Origin: Solirubrobacterales bacterium
GTDB taxonomy: Bacteria > Actinomycetota > Thermoleophilia > Solirubrobacterales > Solirubrobacteraceae
NCBI GenBank assembly: GCA_003138355.1
Contig: PLFX01000016.1
Location: 1 to 63,341, forward strand
DNA: 63,341 bases
Direction of reading: 5' to 3'
The notes beneath the pieces are model-generated. The model had not been told where the DNA came from, ran no database searches, and worked only from the letters and a program-made list of their open reading frames with translations. Positions within the stretch are counted from its first letter, which is position 1; every line of letters starts with the position of its first letter. The translations under genes and the position numbers were made by a program. Shown in pieces: positions 25,336 through 33,373 of the stretch.

Positions 25336-26151
25336 GTGAAGCAGCGCGCCATCGACGGAGCCGTCCGGCTCGCGGCGCAGGTCGCCGGTTCGGGGCACCC
25401 GCTGGTTGGGCTCCATGGCCTGACGGCGACGCGCCGCTACGTGCTGCTCGGATCGCGCGCGCTCGAGCGCGGAGGCTACGAAGTCGTCCTCTACGACGCA
25501 CGCGGCCACGGGGATTCTGCGGCCCCGCCCGACGGGGACTACTCCTACGAGGCGCTTTCTCACGACCTCGGTCGCGTGCTCGACGCGTTCGGCTTCGAAC
25601 GTGCCCTCCTGGTCGGCGCCTCGATGGGCGCTCACACGGCGTTGCGCTTCGCGCTCGAACGCCCCGAACGGGTCGCCGGGCTCGTCCTCGTAACACCGGC
25701 TTACGACCCGCACGACGCGGAGTCGCAGCTGCCGCGCTGGGACGCGCTGTCGCGCGCGCTGAGGACGGGCGGCATTCCCGCGTTCGTCGACGCGTTTGAC
25801 CTCTCGACGCTGGCACCGAGGTGGCGTGACGTTGTTCGCAGCGCCATCACACAGCGCCTCGCGCTTCAGGCGAGCCTCGACGCGGTCGCCGACGCTCTCG
25901 CGGCGGTCCCGCGATCGCGACCGTTTGATGATTTCGCCGAGCTGTCGCGGATCGCCCTGCCAACGCTCGTCGTCGCCAGCCGCGACGACGCCGATCCCGG
26001 ACACCGACTTGCGATCGCGCAGCGCTATGTCGCGGCGCTGCCGGACGCAAAGCTGCTCGTGGAGGAGCCGGGGCGGCCGCCGATCGCCTGGCGGGGCAGT
26101 CGGCTTTCGCGCGCGATCGCCGCGCTCGGGGAGCGCGCGTGGGCGAGTTGA
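25336..26151 (+). CDS. Alpha/beta-fold hydrolase
   Basis: 271 aa. Oxyanion region LVGLHGLTATRRY, strand LYDARGHGDS, nucleophile elbow VGASMGAHTA (Ser about residue 99), acidic residue region LPTLVVASRDDADPGHR. The C-terminal His is not obvious; the last His in this region is in DPGHRLA, so substrate and full triad are uncertain. Close to homoserine-acetyltransferase-like or epoxide-hydrolase-like esterases in layout. Divergent from the thioredoxin operon; 46 bases before ccdA. Confidence 0.85.
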   Translation: MKQRAIDGAVRLAAQVAGSGHPLVGLHGLTATRRYVLLGSRALERGGYEVVLYDARGHGDSAAPPDGDYSYEALSHDLGRVLDAFGFERALLVGASMGAHTALRFALERPERVAGLVLVTPAYDPHDAESQLPRWDALSRALRTGGIPAFVDAFDLSTLAPRWRDVVRSAITQRLALQASLDAVADALAAVPRSRPFDDFAELSRIALPTLVVASRDDADPGHRLAIAQRYVAALPDAKLLVEEPGRPPIAWRGSRLSRAIAALGERAWAS

Positions 26152-26197
26152 GCCTGGCGGTGCTCGCCCAGCGCTTTGCGGGCTCTACGATCTGGGC

Positions 26198-26947
26198 GTG
26201 TCTGCCGTTGCCGATCCAGCCTCAGGCGTAGGGCTCCTCGCCGCGGTTGCCGCGGGGACCGTGTCGTTCCTGTCTCCGTGCGTGCTGCCGCTGGTGCCGG
26301 GCTATCTCTCGACGGTCGTTGGCGTCGAGCCGGGCGAGCTGCGCACGACGAGCAAGCGCCGGGTGCTCGTGCCGAGCTTGCTGTTCGTCGTGAGCTTCTC
26401 GACGATCAACATCCTGTTCGGGCTCAGCGCCACCGCGATCGGCTCGGCGCTGACCGAGAACAAGGTGGTGCTGGAGCGCGTCGCCGCCGCGATCATCATC
26501 GCCCTCGGGGTGCTCTACCTCGCAAGCGCGGCGGTGCCGCGGCTCGGCCGTGAGTGGCGTCCGCAGCGCCTGCTCGCGCGCGCCGGTCGCGGCGGGCCGG
26601 TGCTCGCCGGCGTCGCCTTCGCGGTGGCCTGGACGCCATGCGTAGGCCCCACGCTTGCAGCGATCCTTGGCGTGGCGTCGACGGCGAGCTCGGAGGGGAG
26701 GGGCGCGTTGCTGCTCGCCTTCTACTCCGCCGGCCTGGCGATCCCATTCTTGGCCAGCTCCCTCGCCTTCGACCGCATGACCCGGCTGTTTGCCGTGGTC
26801 AAGCGCCACTACACGGCGGTCGTCGCAGTCGGTGGAGCGGTGCTGATCGCGATGGGCGTGCTCATCTGGACGAACGAGCTGAACATCCTGAACACCCAGG
26901 CGCAGAGCGCGCTTCAAAGCCTCGGCATCAACTTCGCGAACGTCTAG
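26198..26947 (+). CDS. CcdA-like cytochrome c biogenesis / thiol-reductant membrane protein
   Basis: 249 aa, six TM segments. The two redox cysteines are in the usual places: SFLSPCVLPLVPGYLS in TM1 and AWTPCVGPTLAAILG in TM4. CcdA passes electrons from cytoplasmic thioredoxin to extracytoplasmic thiol proteins, possible clients being the SCO1-type protein and oxidase assembly in this window. GTG 26198 preceded by TACGAT (26186-26191, six-base gap) suggests its own leaderless transcript. Converges with the Ala-rich gene with a four-base overlap. Confidence 0.9.
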   Translation: MSAVADPASGVGLLAAVAAGTVSFLSPCVLPLVPGYLSTVVGVEPGELRTTSKRRVLVPSLLFVVSFSTINILFGLSATAIGSALTENKVVLERVAAAIIIALGVLYLASAAVPRLGREWRPQRLLARAGRGGPVLAGVAFAVAWTPCVGPTLAAILGVASTASSEGRGALLLAFYSAGLAIPFLASSLAFDRMTRLFAVVKRHYTAVVAVGGAVLIAMGVLIWTNELNILNTQAQSALQSLGINFANV

Positions 26948-27480
26948 GACACGCGCGTCACGACGGGCGTGGGTGCGGAGCTGCTCGCCGCGGGTGTGCT
27001 CGCCGCCGGCGGCGGTGCTGCGGCCGCGGCCGCAGCGCGTTGCGCCGCCGCTTGTGCGGCCGCCTGCGCTGCGGCCGCACGCCGCGCCGCGACGCGAGCC
27101 GCGCGCGTGTGCGCTACGCGGGCCTCCTTGGCGAGCGCCTGCTCGCGGGCGCGCTCGCGCCTTGCCGTCGCCTCGGCCTTTGCGAGCTCCTGCTTGGCCT
27201 GCGCCGCACGGCGGATTGCGGCGACCTCGGCGACCCGCTCGGCGCGCAGCCGTGCGCCGGCGACGAGCCCCGGATCGGCGCCGAGCGCCATCTGGATCCC
27301 GATCGCCAGCCACGCGAGCGCGAACGTGAGCGCCGTCAGCGCGAGCACGCGCGAACGGATCCTGTGGGCGCGCTCGCGCCGGTCGCGCAGGCGCGCGCGC
27401 GCCGTCGCTCGGGCGTGAAAGCTCTCGAGGCTCAGATGCGGGTGCTTGTGGGTCACTCTGGGTGGGTCACCTGCGGGCAC
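26944..27480 (-). CDS. Single-TM protein with Ala/Arg-rich coiled-coil tail, function unknown
   Basis: 178 aa. A basic N-terminal region with HPHLSLESFHARATARARLRD, one TM segment (VLALTALTFALAWLAIGIQ, about residues 45-63), then a long Ala/Arg/Glu helix, likely coiled coil, ending in a Pro/Ala/Ser tail. Low-complexity composition makes homology reading unsafe, but the N-terminal segment before the TM looks non-random and I think I have seen it in related genomes. GTG 27480 or GTG 27456 are both possible starts. Confidence 0.55.
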   Translation of the reverse strand: MPAGDPPRVTHKHPHLSLESFHARATARARLRDRRERAHRIRSRVLALTALTFALAWLAIGIQMALGADPGLVAGARLRAERVAEVAAIRRAAQAKQELAKAEATARRERAREQALAKEARVAHTRAARVAARRAAAAQAAAQAAAQRAAAAAAAPPPAASTPAASSSAPTPVVTRVS

Positions 27481-27556
27481 CTATCGCTAATCGTCGGCGA
27501 CGAAGCTCAAGGCACGATTAGCGTTCCCTGATCGCGTGATCCACTCACGCCGCTAC

Positions 27557-29239
27557 TTACGCGGCGGCGCGGTTATCGCTTTGCGCCGGTGGAGCGATCC
27601 CGTTGCCCTGCGCGCAGTCACAGCCGGCCGCGCGCAGCGCCTCGAGTTGGCAAGGGTCCTCCACGCCGCAGGCGATCACGCTCATCCCGAGCTCGCGCGC
27701 CGCTGCAACCGTCGCCAGGAGGATCGCACGCGTCGTACGCGAGCCGCCGGATGAGAAGTCCGACACGAACGCCTTGTGGAGCTTGATCGTGTCGATCGGA
27801 AGCTGGAGCAGCGCAGGTAGCGGGGAGTATCCGGAGCCGAAGTCGTCGAACGCGATCTTCACGCCGAGCTCGCGCAACTCGCGCAGCCTGCTCGCGACGC
27901 GGGCTGTACCGCCGATGATCGCCGCCTCCCCGATCTCGAGACACAACCGTTGCGGCGGCAACCTGTTCGCGCTGAGCGCGCCGGCGACAGTTGGTAGGAG
28001 CTCCTCGTCGGCCAGCTGGCGGGGGGAGAGGTTCACGGAAACCGTGACCTCGGGTGCGTCGAGCAGCGCCCACGAGCTCGCCTGGTGGGCGGCTGTCTGG
28101 AGCGCCCAGCGCCCGATCGGCAGGATCAGGCCGCTTTGCTCGGCCAGCCCGAGGAACGCATCCGGATAGAGGATTCCCCGCTTTGGGTGGTTCCAGCGCA
28201 GGAGCGCCTCCGCCCCGACGAGGCGCTGGTCAGCCAGCGAGACGATCGGCTGGTAGTGGAGGACGAGCTCGTTGCGGCTCAGCGCGTGGTGCAGGTCACG
28301 CTCGACATCGCGTCGCAGGCGCATCTCGACGCGCATATCGGCGTCGAAGATCACAAAGCGGTTGCGCCCTGCCGCTTTGGCGTGGTACATCGCCACGTCC
28401 GCTTCGTGGACAAGCCCGAGCGCTCCACTCTTGTCGGTCCCGTCGGTGATCGTCACGCCGATGCTCGCCGAAGCCGCGACGAGCCCGTTGCCGAGGTCAA
28501 CCGGTTCGCTCAGAGCCTCGAGAATCCGCGTCGCCAGAGCTTGCGCTTCGTGATCCTCGCCGGGGGACTCGACGAAGACGCCGAACTCGTCACCGCCAAG
28601 GCGCGCGACGACGTCGTCGTTTCGCACCGCGACGCGCAGCCGGTCCGCGACCTGAGCCAGGAGCCGGTCGCCCGCATCGTGGCCGAGGCTGTCGTTGATC
28701 TGCTTGAGGCCGTCGACATCGACGAACAGGACGACGACGCGCCGGTCGGAGCCTCGGCAGCGCGCGACGGCGGCGTTCAGCTCCTCCGCGAACACGTCGC
28801 GATTCGGCAGCTGCGTGAGCGGATCGCGGCCAACGCGGTCCTCGAGGTGGATCTCGGCAGTGACGTCACGGGCCGCGGCGAACCAGCGTTCGCCGTGTGT
28901 CCCGCCGCTCCAGCGCAGCCAGCGCCAGGACCCGTCGGCGTGCCGGTGTCGCGCGAGCAGCTCGAAGAACGAGTCACCGTCGCGCTTTGCCCCGACGATC
29001 GCTTTCGCGTCCGCGGTGCTGACGAAGTCGAACAGGCTGCGCCCGACGAGCGTCTCCGGGCCGTGCCCGAGGACCCGCGCGCAGGCCGGGCTTACAGCAA
29101 TGAAGTGTCCCGCCGCGTCGAGGATCGCGAGCAAGGCCCCCGCGTACTCGAACAGGTCGCGGAACGCAGGGACGAGCTCCGGGTCGTCACCCTGGGCGTG
29201 CGTGCTCCCAGCGTCCTGGGTCGTCAACCGGAGGTTCAA
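27557..29239 (-). CDS. PAS-GGDEF-EAL protein, probable diguanylate cyclase with degenerate EAL domain
   Basis: 560 aa from TTG 29239. PAS domain about 20-130 (LLAILDAAGHFIAVSPACARVLG), GGDEF domain about 136-300 with intact LGGDEFGVF (215-219) and inhibitory I-site RNDD (206-209), then an EAL domain from about 315. EAL344-346, VSVNLSPRQL and FDDFGSGYS are kept, but AEGVE reads ACGVE (Cys524 replaces the general-base Glu), KxD reads KLH, and the final QGYxxxxP is altered. The open frame reaches ATG 29428, but that would overlap the divergent thioesterase gene by 92 bases. TTG 29239 has an AAAAAGG tract upstream. Confidence 0.85.
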   Translation of the reverse strand: MNLRLTTQDAGSTHAQGDDPELVPAFRDLFEYAGALLAILDAAGHFIAVSPACARVLGHGPETLVGRSLFDFVSTADAKAIVGAKRDGDSFFELLARHRHADGSWRWLRWSGGTHGERWFAAARDVTAEIHLEDRVGRDPLTQLPNRDVFAEELNAAVARCRGSDRRVVVLFVDVDGLKQINDSLGHDAGDRLLAQVADRLRVAVRNDDVVARLGGDEFGVFVESPGEDHEAQALATRILEALSEPVDLGNGLVAASASIGVTITDGTDKSGALGLVHEADVAMYHAKAAGRNRFVIFDADMRVEMRLRRDVERDLHHALSRNELVLHYQPIVSLADQRLVGAEALLRWNHPKRGILYPDAFLGLAEQSGLILPIGRWALQTAAHQASSWALLDAPEVTVSVNLSPRQLADEELLPTVAGALSANRLPPQRLCLEIGEAAIIGGTARVASRLRELRELGVKIAFDDFGSGYSPLPALLQLPIDTIKLHKAFVSDFSSGGSRTTRAILLATVAAARELGMSVIACGVEDPCQLEALRAAGCDCAQGNGIAPPAQSDNRAAA

Positions 29240-29322
29240 GCGAGGTGCCTTTTTGCCGTTGCGCAGGCCGAGCAGCCCGCGTGGGTTTGTGATCGGCCCC
29301 GAAGAGCGGCGGCTTGAAGGCC

Positions 29323-29328
29323 TAGGAT
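29323..29328 (+). promoter_or_regulatory. Putative -10 element (TAGGAT) for the acyl-CoA thioesterase
   Basis: TAGGAT ends eight bases before ATG 29337 with no RBS between, consistent with leaderless transcription. It lies in the divergent region shared with the GGDEF-EAL gene. Confidence 0.45.
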
Positions 29329-29336
29329 GAGTTGCA

Positions 29337-29825
29337 ATGGATGATCGAGGCCCAGCTGCCACGCTGACCGCCTGGATGGGCCGCCAGGACGCAAACCTGG
29401 TCGGATCTGTCCACGGCGGCGTGATCATGAAGCTGTGCGACGAGGCGGCAAGCCTCGCCGCGATTCGTCACGCGCGCGCGCGCGTCGTGACGGCGGCCTG
29501 CGACCGGATGACCTTCCTCGTGCCGGTATTCGTTGGCGAGCTCGTGACGCTGACCTCACGCGTCAACGCGGTCTGGCACAGCTCGATGGAGGTTGGTGTG
29601 CGCGTCGAGGCGGAGAACCCGTTGACCGGGGCGCGGCGGCACACGAACAGCGCCTACCTGACGATCGTCGCCGTCGACGAGAACGGGCGTCCCGTGGCGG
29701 TCCCGCCGCTCGTGCCGACGAACGCGGAGGGTCGCCGGCGCGAGCGCGAAGCACAGATTCGCCGCGACGCGCGCCTTGACGAGCGCGAGCGGGTGAAGGC
29801 CGAGCAGAACGCGGAGCGCGAGTGA
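29337..29825 (+). CDS. Acyl-CoA thioesterase (YciA-type hotdog)
   Basis: 162 aa. Hotdog domain with GSVHGGVIMKLCDEAASLAA (catalytic Asp about residue 38), CDRMTFLVPVFVGELV and the strand SAYLTIVAVDENGRP. A highly charged C-terminal helix (REREAQIRRDARLDERERVK) extends beyond the domain. It hydrolyses acyl-CoAs to free acid and CoA; chain-length preference unknown. Confidence 0.9.
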   Translation: MDDRGPAATLTAWMGRQDANLVGSVHGGVIMKLCDEAASLAAIRHARARVVTAACDRMTFLVPVFVGELVTLTSRVNAVWHSSMEVGVRVEAENPLTGARRHTNSAYLTIVAVDENGRPVAVPPLVPTNAEGRRREREAQIRRDARLDERERVKAEQNAERE

Positions 29826-29845
29826 GTCCCACCCGCGGGGAGGAC

Positions 29846-30229
29846 TCACCGTGGCGCCACGATCCTGCCGAGCGTCAGCTCGAAGCCGGTCTCGAAGGTC
29901 ACGCCGATAGTTCCGCTCACCTCGACGCGCCGCCCTTGCCAGCGTGACGCGACGGCGGACGGGTAGACCTCGAACCTGCGCCGCACGCCTGGGCCGCTCA
30001 GCGCGTACACGCCGCCGACTCTGCGCAGCATCCCGATCGTGGTCAGGCTCGCGCCCACGTAAACCTCGGGGTAGCGCGCGAGGCGCGCGAGCGGGACGAA
30101 GCCCGATACGCCCGCCGGTGGCGGGGGCAGCGAGCTGCGCTGCACACCGCACGCAGCGAGGACAAGCGCCGCGACGCTCATCGTCAGCATCCGCCGCCCA
30201 CTCCGGATACCCGTTGCACTGGTGCGCAC
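29846..30229 (-). CDS. Small putative lipoprotein, function unknown
   Basis: 127 aa. GTG 30229 is preceded by TAGGAT (minus, 30241-30236) with a six-base gap. Signal peptide with lipobox LVLAAC-GV, a Pro-rich linker (LPPPPAG), then a small beta-rich domain (VYVGASLTTIGMLRR, RRVEVSGTIGVTF) that looks OB-fold-like, as in proteins that sense or bind at the envelope. No catalytic motif. It ends 20 bases before the thioesterase gene ends, convergent with it. Confidence 0.65.
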   Translation of the reverse strand: MRTSATGIRSGRRMLTMSVAALVLAACGVQRSSLPPPPAGVSGFVPLARLARYPEVYVGASLTTIGMLRRVGGVYALSGPGVRRRFEVYPSAVASRWQGRRVEVSGTIGVTFETGFELTLGRIVAPR

Positions 30230-30260
30230 TGCCGCATCCTAGGTCCGTCAGACTGTGCAC

Positions 30261-30869
30261 ATGAGCGCCACGACCGCACGCCGGCATTTCCTTGGTGAAG
30301 AGCTCTACGAAGGGACGCTGGTCGTCGGCCTGCTCGTCGCCGCGATGTGGGTGGTCGAGATCATCAACTCCCTCGACAGTCAGCGCCTGGACGGCGACGG
30401 AATCATCGCGCGACGCCTGTCTGGCTTGCCTGGGATCCTGAGCGCGCCGTTCCTGCACGAGAGCTTCAGCCACCTGCTCTCCAACACGATCCCCTTCATC
30501 ATCCTCGGGCTCGTCATCGCCCTCGAGGGACCGGCCCGAGTGATCGTCGTGACCGTCATCGCGGCGCTCGTCAGCGGGCTCGGCGCGTGGGCGCTCAGCG
30601 CCTCCGGCACGGACACGATCGGAGCGAGCGGCATCGTGTTCGGCTTTGCGACATTCCTCATCGCGCGCGGCTTCTTCACGCGTAAGGCCCTGGCGCTCGT
30701 GATCGGCGCGCTGGTCGTGGTCCTCTTCGGCGGCGCGCTGTTGCTCTCGATCGCACCCCAGCGCGGCGTCTCCTGGCAGGATCACGTGTTCGGGGCGATC
30801 GGCGGAGTGCTCGCGGCCGCAATCGTGCGCGACCGGACACCACCAGTCGCGGCCCCTGAGAACAAGTAA
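30261..30869 (+). CDS. Rhomboid-family intramembrane serine protease
   Basis: 202 aa, six TM segments. Catalytic Ser in TIGASGIVFGFATF (GxSG) and catalytic His in SWQDHVFGAIGG; the HESFSHLLSNTIPF loop-helix is the family H-x3-F-x-HL-x2-N motif. It cleaves transmembrane substrates; targets unknown. GTG 30255 is possible, but ATG 30261 has CAGACT (30249-30254) six bases upstream. Divergent from the small lipoprotein gene with only 31 bases between starts. Confidence 0.92.
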   Translation: MSATTARRHFLGEELYEGTLVVGLLVAAMWVVEIINSLDSQRLDGDGIIARRLSGLPGILSAPFLHESFSHLLSNTIPFIILGLVIALEGPARVIVVTVIAALVSGLGAWALSASGTDTIGASGIVFGFATFLIARGFFTRKALALVIGALVVVLFGGALLLSIAPQRGVSWQDHVFGAIGGVLAAAIVRDRTPPVAAPENK

Positions 30870-31132
30870 GACGCGGAAGCGAGCCGTTCCGAGGAACCCT
30901 CCTCCGGATCGCCCCCCGAGGGGAGTTTTCCAGTCTCCGGGTGGCGCGGCCTCACACCTCGATGGCCTCGCTCTCTGCGGCTCGTTCCGCGTCCTGCGGT
31001 GAACATACGTGGCCGTCCGACGGCATGCAAGCGTCCGCGCCGGCCCATCGCGCATTCTGCGCGAAAATGAATTCTCCGCGCCGCGCCATTTACGTGTTCG
31101 CAACGCAAAGGCACGCGACGCCCGGCATCGGG

Positions 31133-31138
31133 TAGGGT
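31133..31138 (+). promoter_or_regulatory. Putative -10 element (TAGGGT) for the M29 aminopeptidase
   Basis: TAGGGT lies six bases before GTG 31145. The 275-base gap from the rhomboid gene (30870-31144) holds no gene; it contains a G/C-rich repeat-like patch (30905-30945) that could fold, but no recognisable RNA family. Confidence 0.45.
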
Positions 31139-31144
31139 CGCGGC

Positions 31145-32362
31145 GTGAGCTACACGCCGCCGCCTGAGGTTCTCGAGAATTACGCGCGCGTTCTCGTTGA
31201 TTTCGCGCTCGGCGGAGGCGCCGGGGTCCAGCCCGGCGAGGTCGTGCTGGTGATCGCCAACGAGCGGGCAAAGCCGCTGTATGTCGAGCTGACGCGCGCC
31301 GTTCTGCGCGCCGGCGCGCACGTGATCGGCGACTATCGCCCCGATGAGAACTCCGACTACAACCTTGCGCGGGACTTCTTCGAGCTCGCATCCGACGCGC
31401 AGCTCGATTACTTCCCCGCCCACTACCGCCGCGGTCTCGTCGACGAACTCGACCACATGGTGGCGGTGATCGCCGACACCGATCTGCACTCGCTCGAGGG
31501 GGTTCCGCCGGAACGGATCATGCGCCGCTCGGCCTCGATGAAGCCGTGGATGGATTGGCGGACCGAGAAGGAGAACTCGGGCCGGTTCAGCTGGACGCTC
31601 GGGCTGTACGGGACCGCCGCGATGGCGGCGGAAGCCGGGATGAGCGAGGAGCAGTATTGGGAGCAGATCGTGCACGCGTGCTTCCTCGATCACGCCGACC
31701 CGATCGCGCGCTGGCGCGATGTGAACGCCCAGATCACCGACTACAAGGACCGCCTCAACGCACTCGAGATCGACCACCTGCACGTCCAGGGCGATGACGT
31801 CGATCTCATCGTGAGCCTGGGGGAGAGCCGGCAGTGGGTCGGCGGCAGCGGCCGCAACATCCCGAGCTTCGAGATCTTCACGAGCCCCGATTGGCGCGGC
31901 ACGGAGGGCTGGATCTACTTCAACCAGCCGCTCTATCGCTACGGCAACGTCGTCAAGGGCGTGCGGCTCGAGTTCCAGGAGGGTCGCGTCGTCGACGCCA
32001 GCGCCGAGCAGAACGAGGACGTGATCAGGGAGATGATCGCGACCGAGAACGCCGACAAGGTCGGCGAGTTCTCACTCACCGACAGCCGCTTCTCGCGAAT
32101 CACCCGCTTCATGGCCGAGACGCTCTACGACGAGAACGTCGGCGGCCCCTTCGGGAACACCCACATCGCGCTCGGCAACGCCTACCACGACTGCTTTGCC
32201 GGCGATCCCGCGACACTCAGCGAGTCGGAGTGGGAGCGCCTCGGCTTCAACAACTCGAGCGTTCACACCGACATCGTCTCGACCAGCGACCGCACCGTCA
32301 CGGCGACGCTGCGCGACGGGGCGACGCGCGTCATCTACGAGGGCGGCCGCTTCAACCTGTAG
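31145..32362 (+). CDS. Aminopeptidase, M29 (thermophilic aminopeptidase) family
   Basis: 405 aa, cytosolic dinuclear-metal peptidase removing N-terminal residues. Ligand regions of the family: Glu in IPSFEIFTSPDWRGTEG, Glu in VGEFSLTDSRFS, His and Tyr in NTHIALGNAYHDC, and HxD in NNSSVHTDIVST. All are in order and spacing is normal. Single-gene unit starting at GTG 31145; the following 100 bases before the YbjQ gene end contain GC-rich stems that may terminate both. Confidence 0.93.
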   Translation: MSYTPPPEVLENYARVLVDFALGGGAGVQPGEVVLVIANERAKPLYVELTRAVLRAGAHVIGDYRPDENSDYNLARDFFELASDAQLDYFPAHYRRGLVDELDHMVAVIADTDLHSLEGVPPERIMRRSASMKPWMDWRTEKENSGRFSWTLGLYGTAAMAAEAGMSEEQYWEQIVHACFLDHADPIARWRDVNAQITDYKDRLNALEIDHLHVQGDDVDLIVSLGESRQWVGGSGRNIPSFEIFTSPDWRGTEGWIYFNQPLYRYGNVVKGVRLEFQEGRVVDASAEQNEDVIREMIATENADKVGEFSLTDSRFSRITRFMAETLYDENVGGPFGNTHIALGNAYHDCFAGDPATLSESEWERLGFNNSSVHTDIVSTSDRTVTATLRDGATRVIYEGGRFNL

Positions 32363-32462
32363 CCGACAGGCCAGGTTTCGCCGGTCCGCGCCGGCTTACG
32401 CGGTAGGTGCGGGCCGCTGGCGCAGCCGTAGCTCGCGCCAGATGATTTCCGAAAGCGGAGCG

Positions 32463-33275
32463 CTACGAGCTGAGGTCGAGCACGACCTGCGGCGGCGCGA
32501 TCACGTGATCCGCGCTGCCCTCGGCCGGGATGATCGCCGTGCCGATCGCGAAGAACTCGATGACGTGCGAGCCCCAGCCGTGCGAGCGCTCATGGATGTC
32601 GACGCCGACGATCCCCTCGGCCTTCGCCTCGAGCGCCTCGGCCTGCATCCGCTCCATCGCGAGCTCACGCGCGTCATACAGCGCCTGCGTGTAGTTCGGC
32701 AGCTCGACGTTCTGGCCGGTCTGCTTGAGCGACTGGCGCATCGTCTGGTGCGCGACGTGGTAGACGCAGGAGCCCATCACCATCCCGACGGGTCGGTGTC
32801 CTGTCTGTAGCAGCGTCCAGAACTCCTGCCCGGTCAGATCGCTCGTGAACGGCCGCCCCGACGGCGCCCTGTGCAGCTCCCCGCCGCGGTGCTTCACCGC
32901 CGTGCCGACGGCGATGAACTCCGCCATGTTCTCGCCCCACTCGTAGCGCCCGATGTCGAGGCGCACGCCGACGACGCCATCGGCGCCGAGCCGGTCGGCC
33001 TCCTCCTCCATCCGCGTCATCGCGAGCTCACGCGCCTGGTACATCGCCTGCGAGAGCACTTCGAGCTCCTGGTTCTGGCGGTAGCTCGCGAGCTGGATCC
33101 CGATGTGGTAGATGCTCGACCCGATCACGAGCCCGACCGGCTGGAACCCGGCCTGGCGCACAAGCAGGAACTCGCTCACCGACAGGTCGCTCGTGAAAAG
33201 CCCCGCGCGGTTCTGCTCGAGCCGCGCGCGCCCCGCCTGCGGGACCCCCTCGGTGCTTGTTGGGTCATATGCCAT
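32463..33275 (-). CDS. Tandem double YbjQ/UPF0145-domain protein (copy 1)
   Basis: 270 aa containing two YbjQ-type repeats. Repeat 1 has PVGLVIGSSIYHIG, ARELAMTRMEEEADRLGADGVVGVRLD and AEFIAVGTAV; repeat 2 has PVGMVMGSCVYHVA, ARELAMERMQAEA, GIVGVDIHE and EFFAIGTAI. YbjQ domains are heavy-metal-binding-like folds of unknown role that assemble as pentamers. ATG 33275 has AGGAA upstream; extra open frame to 33359 is not needed. A second double-domain paralogue lies at 40.3-41.2 kb; both flank typA. Confidence 0.85.
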   Translation of the reverse strand: MAYDPTSTEGVPQAGRARLEQNRAGLFTSDLSVSEFLLVRQAGFQPVGLVIGSSIYHIGIQLASYRQNQELEVLSQAMYQARELAMTRMEEEADRLGADGVVGVRLDIGRYEWGENMAEFIAVGTAVKHRGGELHRAPSGRPFTSDLTGQEFWTLLQTGHRPVGMVMGSCVYHVAHQTMRQSLKQTGQNVELPNYTQALYDARELAMERMQAEALEAKAEGIVGVDIHERSHGWGSHVIEFFAIGTAIIPAEGSADHVIAPPQVVLDLSS

Positions 33276-33359
33276 GTATTGGTTTCCTGACGGTTGGCTG
33301 CGATTCGCTCGACAGACGTTAGCGCGCGACCCACTCACCCGTACGGAGAGGCCGTGCAA

Positions 33360-33365
33360 TAGCCT
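33360..33365 (+). promoter_or_regulatory. Putative -10 element (TAGCCT) for typA
   Basis: TAGCCT lies eight bases before GTG 33374; no RBS between, consistent with leaderless translation. Confidence 0.45.
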
Positions 33366-33373
33366 GCGGGCGA

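Noticed and set aside
29556-31391. 611-aa minus frame across thioesterase, lipoprotein, rhomboid and aminopeptidase starts
   Set aside because: It would overlap four supported genes and is low-complexity Arg/Asp-rich.
32363-32462. Possible tRNA or structured RNA between the aminopeptidase and the YbjQ gene
   Set aside because: GC-rich stems only; no T-loop (GGTTCRA) or anticodon arm can be fitted.
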